NCBI GenBank assembly: GCA_008729055.1
Contig: SDUX01000007.1
Span: forward strand, 6,373,615-6,437,614
Reading direction: 5' to 3'
Source of the DNA: Pyropia haitanensis
Taxonomy: Eukaryota > Rhodophyta > Bangiophyceae > Bangiales > Bangiaceae
Length of the DNA stretch: 64,000 nt
In this document: positions 32,320 to 43,936 of the stretch, piece by piece
Layout: each line of letters begins with the position of its first letter
Numbering within the stretch: position 1 is the stretch's first letter
Program-made: the position numbers and the translations under genes
Notes under the pieces: model-generated
Seen by the model: the letters and a program-made list of their open reading frames with translations, nothing else
Database searches by the model: none
What the model was told of the DNA's origin: nothing

Positions 32320-32900
32320 TCACAGCGTAAACCTCAGAAGATGGCGCGTGCTGAAAAGCGGCAAGACGCTGGTTCTCCGCGACAGGGTTGTGTGGGGCAC
32401 TCCCATCGGATACAACTTTGGGCTCAGCCCTGCGCAGGAATCGGGCATGCAGCGGGCGATGAGGCCCCGCACAACCTCGGTCTTGTGCCGCGATACCATG
32501 TACGCGGTGGAGCCTTCCGCCCCGGGCGTCGACGTCCCTATGCGTGAGCCGGGCGACATCACACGCGCGGCGCACCAACCAAAACTGGAGCACAAGCGTA
32601 GTGAGGCGGCGACGCCGCCGAGGTGGCGACGCGGCCGCCATCTGCGCCAGGCGCCAGGCAGCCTCAGACGGTAAGCGGATGCGGGTCAGCTTGACTACGG
32701 CCCGCAGGTCCAGGCTGGCACGCCGGAAGCCCGCCTTGGCCTCGCGGACGGCGTCATCGTCGCACGGGTTCGCAAACCCGGCAGCAAGGTGGAGCTTACG
32801 GACGGCCGCTAGGTTGGCCTTGAGGGAGACAGCAACGACGGTGCCAGACCGCCACAAGTTTCAGCAAAGACAGGCGCCGTTCCTGGCGCATATCCCATCG
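32320..32900 (-). pseudogene. Tyrosine recombinase (integrase-like) pseudogene
   Basis: Minus-strand frame: LKANLAAVRKLHLAAGFANP (core-binding SAM-like domain), VVKLTRIRLPSEAAWRL, then LVLQFWLVRRACDVARLTHR with the family's first catalytic Arg in the RRA.D motif. The expected strand with the catalytic Lys (YMVSRHKTEVVRG) follows one frame over at about 32530-32490, so a frameshift lies between. Upstream the frame has a TGA at 32861-32863. No clear HxxR or C-terminal Tyr box survives. Known: such recombinases occur in DIRS-like and Crypton elements and as stand-alone copies in algae. It converges tail-to-tail with the PIF1 remnant. Confidence 0.5.
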
Positions 32901-35450
32901 CCGCCAGAGCTGCTGGGACTGAGTACAGGTTCTGCATCCTCCACGCCTGGGACACGCCGCACCCACCTTCTCAGTCGTACGCCACGCCAAAGTGGGAGAT
33001 CCACCGTCCAGGAGGGGCTGCCGTAGCAGCCTACCGCAAGAAAGACAGCACCGGCGCAGAAGCAAGAGTGCGCAGCTGCCAATGTAGGGGGGCAGAGGTG
33101 GAGAGAGAGGGCAGTATGGCCCACCAATCTTCTGACCGGCGCCTACAGGCCCCACGACGACGCCAGCGGCTAAAGGAAAAGATCAGCAGCAGCGGAAGAT
33201 TCCCGCAGCGCAGGAGGCCGCCGCAAGGAGGCGCCGCGGCCGTAGCAGGGACAAGGCGCGCGGCCGCCTCGGCCACGGTGAGTGCAGGTGGTGGCTGCGG
33301 CAACGAGGCAGATGGGTGGCGGCCGCGGCGGGCGATGGGGGCCGGCAAAGCCCGCGGCACAGTGCGTGTAAGGAGAGGGACGTGCGGCCGGGAGCGAAGG
33401 GGTGCGCCGCGGCCGGCGAAGGGGGGGGGAGCGGTCGCAGCCGGCGACGGGGAGGAACGACGACCGCGGCCGGGGGCGGAAGGGAGCGGTCGTCGAGTGG
33501 CGCGAGGGGTGCAGGTAGTGGACGCTGTAAAGGGCGAGTTCGGCGCTGCTGCCGTCATGTGGGAAGGGCCGCGCTGCTGCCGCCACGCAGAGAAGGCGGC
33601 TGTACGGCCGCTGCGTGGGGAGAGCGCAGGAAAACAGGCCACGGCGTCACGCCGCGGGCCGGCAGGGGGGCAGCAGGGAAGGGCGTAGACGGTGGCGGGG
33701 GTCCAGCTGTCGCAGGGGGGTGGGTGTGGGAGCGTCGCAGCACGGCAGCACGCCGCCGGCTGTCGTCTCGCCGGGAGGCACGCTAGCCCGGCTGACGGGA
33801 AAAGCAGGCGGTGGTGCGCCGGAGGGGGGGGCACAATCAGCAACTGATGGGGTGATGCGGTGCGGCGCCCGTCGAGCAGCCGTGGCGGAGCTGCCTTGAG
33901 CGGCCGACAGGTAAAACGAGGTGCCCAGCCCTGGCAACAATGGGCCACTGCTACAGCAGGCGGTGGGCACGCGGCGCTGCGCCGGGGGTGCAGTTGCGAC
34001 TGTCCATCACCAGTTGGCCAGCAAGCGGAGCCGGACAGCCAGCAGGCGGCGCCGGGTGGCCAGCAGGCGGAGCCCGGCGGCCAGTAGCTGCGGGGCGATA
34101 CCGGGCCGGCGCGGCCGGTAGGGAAGCGCCGGTGAAACGCCGTTCCGGTACGGCCCGCGACAGAGACGGGGCAGATGTTGGCTGCTACTGCCTGCGACCA
34201 GGCGGGCAGGCGTGGGCGTAAGCGGGGCTGGGGTGGAAGGCGGTCGCAGCGGGGGCGGGGGGGTGGCAGATGCGGCGGGGGCGGGGTGCGTAGCGACCGC
34301 GGCGGTGCGGTCGGGGGGGGGGCGGCCGATCGCTGCGGCGGGGGCAGGGCCGGCCGCATGGGACTGGTCGAGCTGGGGGTCTCCAGTATTGCCCTCTTGT
34401 CATTCATGTCGCACCAGTTCAATACTCATTCCTGTACCCTGCGCTTTCAGGCGGGCTTCAGGCCCGCCTCAACCTCGCTCTAAGACCTGACCGAGAGAGG
34501 CTTGACGGACCAATAGAATCACGTGCCTGCTTTGGTTCTGGCCTTAATGGACCCAGATGAATGCTAGAGTTTCCCGTCTGGCGGAATTTGGCCGCCTCCC
34601 GCCCGCGCGCGGCCGCGGGGCGCGGGCGTGGCACGCACCAGCCCCCGCGGGGGGGGGTGGACGCGGGGGGCGTTGGCGCCGTCGGCGGCGCGGGGGAGGA
34701 AGTGGCGCGGACCGCCACGCACTCCTCGGGGCGCACGGGCGGGCGGGAGGGACTGGCTGCCCTCGTCCCCCCCCGCGTCGGCCGCCTCGGCGAGAGGCTT
34801 GCCCCGCCGTCGCCGCTGCCGCCTCCGCCGCAGCTGCCGCCGCCGCCGCCGCCAGCTGACGGTGGGTGCGGGCGTGCGTCTCGGGGGCACGCGGCGGGGG
34901 CGGGGCGGCCGCTTCCCCTGCCCGCCTCCCGCCCCCCGACGCACACGGGTAAGGTGGAGGGGGGCGACCGGGGGGGGGGGCGCCCGCCAGCGGGGGCACG
35001 CGCACTCGCGCGGCCCCCCCTCCGCCACCGCGCGGCGTGGGGGTTTGGGCTCCAGGCGGGACGCGGGCAAGTGCCGGCGCGGGAGTTGTGGGGGGGGGGG
35101 GTGGGCCGAGGGGGGGTGGCCACGGCGGTGTTGCGTGGTGGTGATGTGAGTTGTGGAATGGAGGGGGGGGTGGTCGTGCGTTGCCGCGGGTGGGGACGGC
35201 GGGGGGGGTGGGGCGGCACGGGCCCGCCGCCCGCGTGGGGGCACGTGGGGGGGCGGGCGCCGGGTGCGTCGCGCGGGGGCATGACGCGGTGCTTGGCGGG
35301 CTGGGTTGGGGGGGGGGAGTAGTGGCGTCCCGGCGGGGGTGGGCGGATGGAGGGGGGGCAGATGGGGGCGGCGGTGGTGGGGGGGGTGGGAGGTTGGGCG
35401 AGGGGGCGGGCGCGTGCGCGACGCGGGGAAGGAGGGGGCGGGAGTGCACC

Positions 35451-35496
<46 letters not shown>

Positions 35497-35514
35497 TGCC
35501 GCCACCCCCCTGGC

Positions 35515-35546
<32 letters not shown>

Positions 35547-36474
35547 CGTGGGCGCGCCCCCCGCGGCGGCGGCCCCGCACACCCCTCCCCCCCCCCTCCC
35601 CTGGCGGGTGCGCTCTTTGCGCCGGCACCCCGTGCCAAGGGCGCCGCCGGCGCCGGCGCCGGTAACGGTGAGAGTGGGAGGAGCGTGTGTGCCCCCAGTG
35701 CAGGGTAGGGGCGGCGAGGGAGCGGGGGCGTGGACGTCACGGCCGACGCAGCGGACGGGGAGGGGAGAGGGGGGGTGGTGCGAGCCCCCGCGCGCCGCGG
35801 CGGCGCGGGGGTGGTGGCGGCGCGGCAGGCGCGGGGCGGGAGCGCCCCGCCCCTCCACCGACCCCGCCCCGTGTGTGCGCGCCGCCCCCCCCCTGCCCCG
35901 CTCGCCCGCCGCCGCCGCCGCCGCCGCCGCCGTCGCCGCCACCGCGGGCGCCCCCCCCCCGCCACCGCCGGCGCGGCGGCAGCCTCCCCCCCTCATGCGG
36001 CTGCCCGTGGCTGTGGGCCGCCGCCCGCCGGTGGGGGCTGCCGGGGGGTCCCCCCGGGGGCCCCCGCCACCCCCCCGCCGGCCTCAGCCACCCCCGCCTC
36101 CATCCCCCCACCAATCGACACCCCCCCGCCCCTCACCGCTGCCGCCGCGGGCGGGCGCCCGTCCCGGCGGGCCCGCCGCGGCGGCCCGCCCCCCGCTCCC
36201 CCTCCCTCCCCCGCCACCTCCCTTGCGCGGGGCGGGGGGCACCTGTTCCACCCCCCCCGCCCCCCCCTCCCCCGCCATCCACCCCCCCTCGTCCCTTGCG
36301 CGGTCCCCTCTCCCCGCGCTTTCAACCCCGCACTCGTCACCCGCGCCCTCCCCGTGGCCGCCGGCGCGGCCGCGGCCGCCGGCAACGTTGCCACCCGTCG
36401 TGGCTTGCCGAGGGGGTGGGGGCGGCGGAGGTGGCGGCGGCGGCGGCGGCGGTGGCGGCGACGGCGGCCGCGGG
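32901..36474. other. GC-rich interval without a supported gene
   Basis: Contains a threefold 24-bp tandem repeat at about 34012-34085 (units close to GGCCAGCAGGCGGAGCC), GCC-triplet runs at 35450-35555 and 35905-35945 and many G runs. Long frames on both strands are low-complexity. The right end should contain the promoter or first exon of the GT61 gene. Confidence 0.4.
34012..34085 (+). repeat. Short tandem repeat, three 24-bp units
   Basis: Three imperfect units with GCCAGCA(A/G)GCGG..CCG; in frame on one strand they read GQQAEPDS, QQAAPGG, QQAEPGG. Confidence 0.6.
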
Positions 36475-36642
36475 GCCGCCCGCTGGGCCGCCACCGCCCT
36501 GGTGGTGGTGGGGGTCCTCGCGGCTGGGACGGCGGCGAATGTGGCCTACCTGACCCGCCTGCGGCGGGTGGGGGAGGAGGGGGGGGTGGGGGGAGTGGGG
36601 GGGGGTGGGGGGCTGGCCTGGGCGGACCTCGGCGGCGGCGCA

Positions 36643-36675
<33 letters not shown>

Positions 36676-38840
36676 GGGGCGCCGCCGGCCATGGCGGGGC
36701 GTGGCGGGGGGGAGGGGGGGCGGGGAGAGGCGGCTGCCGCCGGGGGGGGCGTGGGGCGGCGGTCCGCGCTGTGGACGGCCACCCCCCCGGGGCGGGTGTT
36801 GGGCCCTGGAATGGGGGGGAGCGCCGGGGGGGGGGGGGGGGGGGGGCACCCGGGGCGGGCCTTCCCGGGGTGGATTGTGGAAGGGGGGAGGGGGGGGTGA
36901 GGAGGAGGGTCGGCCACGCGATCCCCGCCGGGGGGGGGGGGGGGAGCCACCCGGCCGCCGCCGCGGCTTATGCGGTGGGCCCGCCCCCCGGTGCTCGTGG
37001 TGGGGACGCTGGTCGCGGCGGCGACGCCGGCCGGCACGCCGCCACCGCCGCCGCGGCCGCGCGGGCGGCCGCCCCGGTCGCTGCCGCCGCCGCCACCCCC
37101 CCCGCTGCTCCTCCGCGTCGCGGCGCCGCCCTCTACCAGACCACCGCCGGCGAGTCTGTCACCGTCCTTGACGGCCTGTGCGTGTCCGCCTCGGGCGTCG
37201 CCTCCGCGCCGCCCCAGCCGCTCCACTGTGGGTGGTCCTGGACCGCCACAGGGAGCCTCCGCATCCGCCCCCCGGCGGGGTGCGGGCCAAAGTTGGCCGA
37301 GGCCTTCCGGTACATGCGGCTGGTGCCGCCCCCCGTGGGGGGGGGGGGGGTTGGGGGCGTGGCGGGGGGGGGGGGCGCGACCGTCGGCGCCGGCGCGGGG
37401 GATGGGGGTGGGGGCGGAGGCGGGTCGCCGCGGCCGACGCTGCTGGGCGGCACTACCGTCTTCCTCACCCTCGCGGCGGCGGCGTCCAACCTGGCCCACT
37501 ACACGGGCTCCATGACGCACTTGGCGCATGTGGTGGCGCACCCGGGGGCGTACGGGCTGGGCCCCGCCCCGCCCGCGGCGGTGGTGGTGGTGGTGGCCCC
37601 ACAGGCGGCGGGCGGGTGGGGGGACCCGGACTCCTTCCAGACCCTGCTGCTCGCCGCGGCCGTGCCGGACGGGCGGGTGGCGGTGGTGCGGCCCGTGCCG
37701 GGGCGGCCGGCCTTTCCGCTGCCGGCGGGGGCCCACCCGCCGGGGCGGGGGCCCGCCGTCACGGTGGTGGTGCGGTCCACGCCGCCGACGGAGCCTGCGG
37801 CTTGGGGTCGGGGGGGGCGGGGGCACCCCCGCCGTCCGCCCCCCGCCGCCGCCGCCGCCTCGACAGACGGCCTCGTGGCGGCCACCGCCGGGTCGGCGGG
37901 GCTGCTGTGTATGGAGCGGGCGGGGGTGCCCAACTTTCCCCGCGGCAGGTGGTTCCTCCCCGCCGCGGAGCTGCCCGTCCCGGCCGGGCTCGACGCCCCG
38001 TGGGGGGCCCCGCGGGGGGAGGTGGCGGCCGCCGCCGCCGCGGCGGTGTCGGCCCGCGACGCGGGGGTGGCGGCCGAGGCGGCGGCGGGGGTGCCCGCCG
38101 ACGCGGCCGCCTTCAAGGCCGCCGTCCTGGCCGCCGCGGGGGTCACACGAGGGGCGGGGGGGGGGCGGCCGGCCGCCGGCGGCGCTGGCGGGGGCGCTGC
38201 GCACGACCACCCCCCGCGCCCCCCGCCCGCGCCCCCCGCCCCGCCCATGCGCCCCGTGCTGTCCTACCTGGTCCGCGTCGGGCGGCGGCGGGCGTTTGAC
38301 CCGCCCTCAGAGGAGGCGATGCGGCGCGGCCTGGCGGCCGCCGCGGCCCGCTGCGGCCTGACCCTGGAGGTGGTGGACTTTGGGGCGCTCCCCAACTACC
38401 GGTCACAGGTGGCGGCGGTGGCGTCCTCCGCGGTGCTGGTCGGGGTGCACGGGGCCAACCTGGTCAACGCCGCGTACGCGCCGGCGGGGGCGGAGCTGGT
38501 CGAGCTCTTCCCGCGCCGCTTCTCGCACGGGATGTACGTGGGGGGGGGGGGGCGGGGCTCGGGTATACGGGGCTGAGTCTGGAGGAGGCGGGGGTGGGGG
38601 ACTACCCGCGGCTGGGCGCCTACACGGACAAGGCAGAGGGGGGGGGGGGAGTGGGGGTGGGGGTGAGGGGGGGGGGTGGGGGGAAGGGGGACCCCGTGCG
38701 TGCCTGCATGGACGCCGACCCGGCGTGCAAGCTGTGGTACCGCGCCGACGGGCGGGCGCTGGTGCTGGGGGAGGGGGACCTCCCGCGGGTGGAGGCGGCG
38801 GTGGTGGCCGCCGCTGGCCGTGCGCAGGCGGCGGCGCGAC
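36475..38840 (+). CDS. GT61-like (DUF563) type II membrane glycosyltransferase; frame interrupted at G runs
   Basis: A hydrophobic segment (WAATALVVVGVLAAGTAANV, about 36487-36546) followed by basic residues fits a signal anchor. From about 37100 a second frame carries the catalytic region: ESVTVLDGLCVSASGVAS, FRYMRLVPPPV, SNLAHYTGSMTHLAHVVAHP, AGLLCMERAGVPNFPRGRWF, SYLVRVGRRRAFDPPSEEAM, LTLEVVDFGALPNYRSQVAA and VLVGVHGANLVNAAYAPAGA ELVELFP, the family's C-terminal signature. After MYVGGGG the frame must change at a 13-G run (38540-38552) to continue GLGYTGLSLEEAGVGDYPRL and KLWYRADGRALVLGEGDLPR. A GTGAGG donor at about 36897 may join the anchor exon to the catalytic frame; the true start and introns are unresolved. 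Known: GT61 enzymes (EOGT, plant xylosyltransferases) act in ER/Golgi glycan synthesis. The last shift may be a homopolymer assembly error. Confidence 0.65.
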
Positions 38841-39517
38841 GGCGGGGGGGGGGTGGTAGGTGGGGGGGGGGGGGGCGCGTCGGGATGGGGGGGGCATGGG
38901 GGGGGGGGGTGGGTGGGGTAGGAACGGAAGGGGGGAGGGGGGGCACCTCGTCGGGCGGAGGCGCGCGGGCGCGCCCCCGCCCACGGGCGCCCCCATGGGG
39001 CGCCGTCGGACCCACCACTGCGGATGTGTACAAAGAAGCAAGCGAGGGTGGGCACACCGCCTGGCGCCAAGCATGCGCGCCCGCCTACACGCACCTGACA
39101 TCCGAAAAAAATGACCGCTGGCGACGCCCCCTACAAGCCTGACCATGCCGGCGGCGGTGGCGGCGGCGCCCCCCACACTCGGAGCCCCCTGGCGGACCCC
39201 GCCGGGGCACTCCCCCCCCCCCCCGGGCCGCGGCCGTCACCGCCGCCGCCGCCGACGGCGGCGGTGGCAACCCCACCAATAGCGCCGGCGGCAGCAGCGG
39301 CAGCGACGGCGACGGCCCGGCGGCGGCAGTCCCGCACCTCGCCTCCCCCCGCCCTGTCCCCGCCCAGCCACCTGTGCGGGCGCGTCTCCCACGGTCCCTC
39401 CCTCTGCCAACTCCGTCCCGCGCCGACCGCAGTCCCGTGCTGGAAGAGGTGAGGCCCAGGCCCTCCGCCCGCGGGCGTGGCCGCCCCCCCTGTTGCGCTC
39501 GGTGGACGGGGGGGGGA

Positions 39518-39551
<34 letters not shown>

Positions 39552-40056
39552 GATGTCGACGGTGCCAGTACCGCTCCCGGCGGGAGGCGATGCCAAAGTT
39601 GCGGTCGTCACTGCCGCACTCGTCGTCTCTGCTGCCTTTGTAGTCACCCCCGCAATCATCGTCACTCGCGCACTCATCGTCAATCCCACACAGGACGACA
39701 CTGTCGTGCTGCCACAGACATCGTCGTCGCTTGCCACATGGATTTAGGTGGCCGTCGAAACTGGAATGAACGACGCAAGAGGGAAAAGCGGGGATAAGAC
39801 ATGACGGGCAAGAGGGAGGGGACGGACAACCCCCCCGAAAGGTTCTTGACTCAAAATCCCATACGCTAGACCTCCACAAACGACCCCACCGGAGCGACTT
39901 CTGCATAAATACAGCCGTTCTCTGAATAACCCGACACTCTGCTCACACCAACAGTGCCCTCAACAAGTGCCCAACAAGTTACTTTCAAATTTTCAAGACG
40001 GTCTTTCGTGCCATTGGCTCATGAGCAGCCGGTGGCCGATATATTCTATATGCCAA
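38841..40056. other. Spacer between GT61 gene and copia element
   Basis: No supported gene. G runs continue to about 38910; GGC/GCC triplet runs lie at 39240-39310 and 39522-39550; 39590-39690 has a GTC/ATC-rich quasi-repeat; 39840-40056 is AT-balanced. Confidence 0.4.
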
Positions 40057-40580
40057 TGTGAGCAAAAACGGCGAGATGAGGCAGTACACGCAGTGTAATC
40101 CCCCGAGACCCAGCGGCCGCGCACGGTCCCCACCACGGTGGGGGCGTGCACAAATGCTGATGTTAGTCTGCCCGGCGAGTCGCGCCCGTCCCCGACCAGC
40201 GCGCGGCCACGCTCTTGTACCCGCGCAGCACCGCGCACACAGCGCTGCACGCATGCGTGCGGGGCACACCCCACCGGGCCAAACAAGCCGCCCAGCCACC
40301 CCTAGCGGGCGCGCCAGGCCACACAATGCAAGCCGGATTCCGGCGTGGGGGGGGGGGGGCCCGCCCACACTGGGCCAGCATCATCAACAAACATACAATC
40401 CCAAACAAGTAGCCCCACACAGTCGACCACACGAGTCGGCCGAGCCGACAACAGATGACCACCCCACCGCATCTTGGCCGCACCCACCAGTCCGACCATC
40501 CCGTCCACGTCCGCCCATCCGCGCCAGCGGCCTGCCGCATGAGCGCGAGGATGCCACGCACCGGCCGGCCGCGACAGCCA
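40057..40580 (-). repeat. 3' LTR of the copia element
   Basis: 524 bp, TG...CA ends, near-identical to 46992-47514. The pol stop (TGA at 40586-40588) lies five bases from it, and the purine-rich 3' end of pol would serve as the polypurine tract. Confidence 0.9.
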
Positions 40581-40585
40581 ATCTT

Positions 40586-41965
40586 TCACACTCCCGGGGT
40601 CTCCCCATCCGAGCGCTCAGGGGTCACGGGGGAGCGGATGACCCACTGCTGCACCGGGTTGACGTCCTTCCCGATCCGCAGCACCGCGTCCAGAGCCGCG
40701 CACGGGCCAGGTTTGGTCAGGCCATCCGGGACGTTGTGCTCAGACCTGACGAGGCCGACGTTGGAGATCTCGTGCCGGTTGTAGGCTTCCCGGGCGGTGG
40801 CAACGTCAATCATAAGCCGCTTCTCGGTGGTGTGGGAGGCCCGGGTGATGACGTCAAACATCTGCTTGGAGTCAGTCAGCATCACCAGCGGCAGGCGCTG
40901 TCTGTAGATGCGCTCCAGGTCGTGCTTGATGATGTAGGCCGCGTCAAAGGCGTCCGCAAAGGCGTACACCTCCCCCGCCATGATGCTCCGCACGAAGCGT
41001 CTGGCCTTCTTGCTGGAGTAGGTCAGCACGTGGCAGCGGTCCATCCGGTCGCACAGAAGCACAATGTAGCCCAACTGGGACGACAGGTCGTCGTTGGATG
41101 CAAAGGACGCGTCCGCATAAACGCGTAGGTGCAGCGTGGCGCGGTCCAGCGGCGTATACGTTAACATCAGGTCCCCTGTTGTCCGAGCGTACTTGGTGGC
41201 CTTGTTGAGCTCCTGCACGTGGCGCGTGCAAACGGACGAGCCCGACACCTGGGCGGCCCGGTTGATGGCGCAGCAGAGGTCCGGCCGGCTATGGGCCAAC
41301 CACGCAAATCCGGCGCGGGCCGACACGAACCGCTCGTAGCGGACGTCAAGCGGCAGCTGCCGCGTGACCGCCACGTAGCTAGCTTGGTGCAGGCGGAAGG
41401 ACCGAGGTGAGCCAGGTACCGTCTCCACCGCAACCCCAAGGAACTCCACATTGTCCCAGGTGCGCGGTCTTGACTCAAACGCCTCCAGCGACTTCTCCGT
41501 CAACACCTGGAACGCTTCGTTCCCGCCGAGGAGCGTGTCGTCTACGTACTTGCCCAGCGTCCCCTCAACGCCGTCGTCGCCGTTCTTGATGTAAAGCGCA
41601 GGGTCGCCGGCCATCGGCTCCATGCCCAGGTCCTTCTCCACGTGAGCAGTGGAGGTCTCGCCCCAGTAGTCACCTGCATCCGTGATGCCGTACACGGGCA
41701 GGCAGACCAGCATCAGCTCGTCCTCCTTGAGCCCGAAAAGTGCCGCGTCCTTGATGCGAGGCTTCACATAGATGACGCGGCTCATGGCGTCTTTTCTCTG
41801 CAGATACGCCTGGGTGACGTCGTGGGAGAAGATGCGGAAGTACAGCACCGCGCTTGTGGACACCAGGAGCTTCGTGGAGCTCTGAAGTAGCGTCGAGTTG
41901 TTGTGCACAATGAACGGCTTCTCCTTGTCGGTGTTGCCTTGCACCACGTAGCGCGCCTTCGCCTT
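40586..41965 (-). pseudogene. pol: copia pol, downstream part: RT and RNase H
   Basis: Continues the pol frame after the TAG at 41966-41968: KAKARYVVQGN, the RT motif FRIFSHDVTQAYLQ, LPVYGITDAGDYWGE, the catalytic GKYVDDTLLGG, FLGVAVE, then RNase H with VYADASFASNDDLSSQLGYI, RSIMAGEVYAFADAFD, LTDSKQMFD and SNVGLVRSEHNVPDGLTK. The residue normally before KxKARxVVQG is Glu or similar, so the stop looks like a point mutation. All RT and RNase H acidic residues are present; without suppression of the stop they cannot be made as part of Gag-Pol. Confidence 0.85.
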
Positions 41966-43936
41966 CTAGTCGATGGTGCCAGCGTTCTTGATGGCGTCGA
42001 CGAAACGCCCCCCCAAGATAACGGCACCAGGCAGCACGCGGCTCTTGTGTACCTTCTTGAACGCACCACGCGTCATCAGCCCCTCCACTTCTACAGCCCG
42101 CGCCGCCTGCACCTCAGGAGAGGTTATCCGCGGGTCCCCCGGCTTCAGCACCTCCGTCAAGTACGCAGAGACCACCGGCGCGGCCGCCTCGGGCGATGCC
42201 CGGTCGATCTTTCCCTTCAACAGGCCGACACTGCGTCCGACGTCCATGAGGAACGCATCACCCGCAATGATACCGTCGAGAGCCGCTCCCAGGTTTGCGT
42301 CGCCCCCTGTCTCAGCGGGTTGCACTTCAGGAGAAGGGGGTCCCGACATTTGCAACGCCGGTGCGTCAGCTGCCCGGGCCGCCACGCCACTTGCCTGCGG
42401 CGCCGCCGGGGGTCCAGGTGGAGGCTCTACTAGCTTGTTCAGCGGCGGCGTGTACTCCTTCACCTTGTCCAGAGAGAAGAGCTTGAGCCTATCCTTGATA
42501 TCCAGCCACACATGTTTGTTGTCGCAGCTGACCACCGTAAAGGGCCCCTCGCACATCCGCGGCTTCTCCCGGTACACCAGCACACGCATCGCTGGGGCAA
42601 TGTCCACCTTGGCCGCGCGGGGCACCTGTGCGCGCAATGCTTTGGCTAGGCGCGCCTGCGCCGTCAGCTTCACCATGTCCGCACGAGCCTCCACCAACGC
42701 CTTTCGGCGCTCTCGCTGGGGGGGGAGATCAACCGGTCGTACTGGCAGACGCGGATGTATGCCAAAGACCAGAAGCACCGGGGAGAGGCCAGAGGGGCCC
42801 GCCGTCTGGTTCATCGCCCACACCGCCAGGGAGAGCGCCTTCTCCTTCGCGAATCCTGGGTGAGCACCACGCACTCGACGGAAGATCTGTCTCAGGACGG
42901 CGTGGTAGCGCTCGCCCGCACCAAGGGCGTTGTGGCTCTCCACCCCCGAGTCCCGCAGCTTGACCCCCGTTCCCGACAGCAGGGCGCGCCACCGGTCCGA
43001 GCGCAACTGCGACCCGTAGTCCACATGGACCTCTTCTGAGCAGCCGACGTAGCGCGAGACCCATATGTCCAACCACAGGTCCCACACCGCATCAGAGAAC
43101 TGGCCCTCGCTCATGAAGACCGCGCCACTCAGCAGCGTGTCCGTATCCACTACGTGGAGCACAGCCTTGCCCTCCAGGAACATCAGGTCCAGGTACAGCA
43201 TCCGGTTGAAGCACACATCCTCTTGTGGGAGGGCCACTCGGAAGCGGGAGGGCTCCTTGGCCAAGCTTTGGCAGACGTCGTATGCTGCACCCACGTCTTG
43301 CAGCTTCTGCAGGGTCTGCGGCACCGCGTGCTCATCCGTGGCCCTCTGCATCATGGCATAGAGACGCTCAGATCTAGCGTAAAAGAAGTGCCGGTGGATG
43401 CGCTGTAGCTCCGGGAAGGTGCAGTAGGCTTCGGCTCCCCACTCGTAGTAGATATGGCCCATCTTCCGCACCACCGGGACGCTAACGCCCTTGTTGACAA
43501 AGACGAGGCGGTTGATCGTGTTATTCACGTAAATCTTGTACGCGTCCAGCACATCAAGCCCGAGGAGAAGCGGCACGTTGAGATCGATGACGTCGACAAC
43601 CAGCGGGATGCAGAAGTCGCCCGTTACCGGGATGCGCCCAGGGATGGCTCCCACCGCGGGGTGCCGACCAGCGCCGAAGCGGTACACCCGCCGCTGCTCG
43701 GCGGCCCGGATGCCCCTCGTATCTCCTTGCCGCGACAGATAGGCCTTGGCCTGCGGCAGCCCCACCACAGTCAGCTCCGCCCCAATGTCCAAGCAGGCTC
43801 CCTGGAATTCCTCCACCGCCCCTAGCAGAACCGGAACGTCCCCCGAAGACCCAAGCAGGGCCGAGACGTTGCCTTCTTCTCCGCACCCCAGCCGGTCCGG
43901 AGGCAGTCTGGTCTTGAGGGCAGGCCGACCAATCAA
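41966..43936 (-). pseudogene. pol: copia pol, upstream part: protease and integrase
   Basis: Protease: CLDIGAELTVVGL (DxGA, with Ile where Thr or Ser is usual) and LLLGLDVLDAY. The integrase finger region (RIHRHFFYAR...YDVCQ) is degenerate, with the second Cys pair incomplete. Catalytic core: YLDLMFLEGK, VHVDYGSQLRSDRW and SHNALGAGERYH, giving D, D and E. The C-terminal part has VLVYREKPRMCEGPFTVVSC. The frame overlaps the end of gag in the -1 frame and reads sensibly upstream of the first start-like codon (YVDFSDEGLIG), so it was probably made by frameshifting, or was one frame with gag before a 1-nt change. It ends at the TAG at 41966. Confidence 0.8.

Noticed and set aside
34458..35996. 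512- and 473-codon minus-strand frames
   Set aside because: Pro/Arg/Ala low complexity in a G-run-rich stretch; overlapping frames on both strands look alike and none has a domain.
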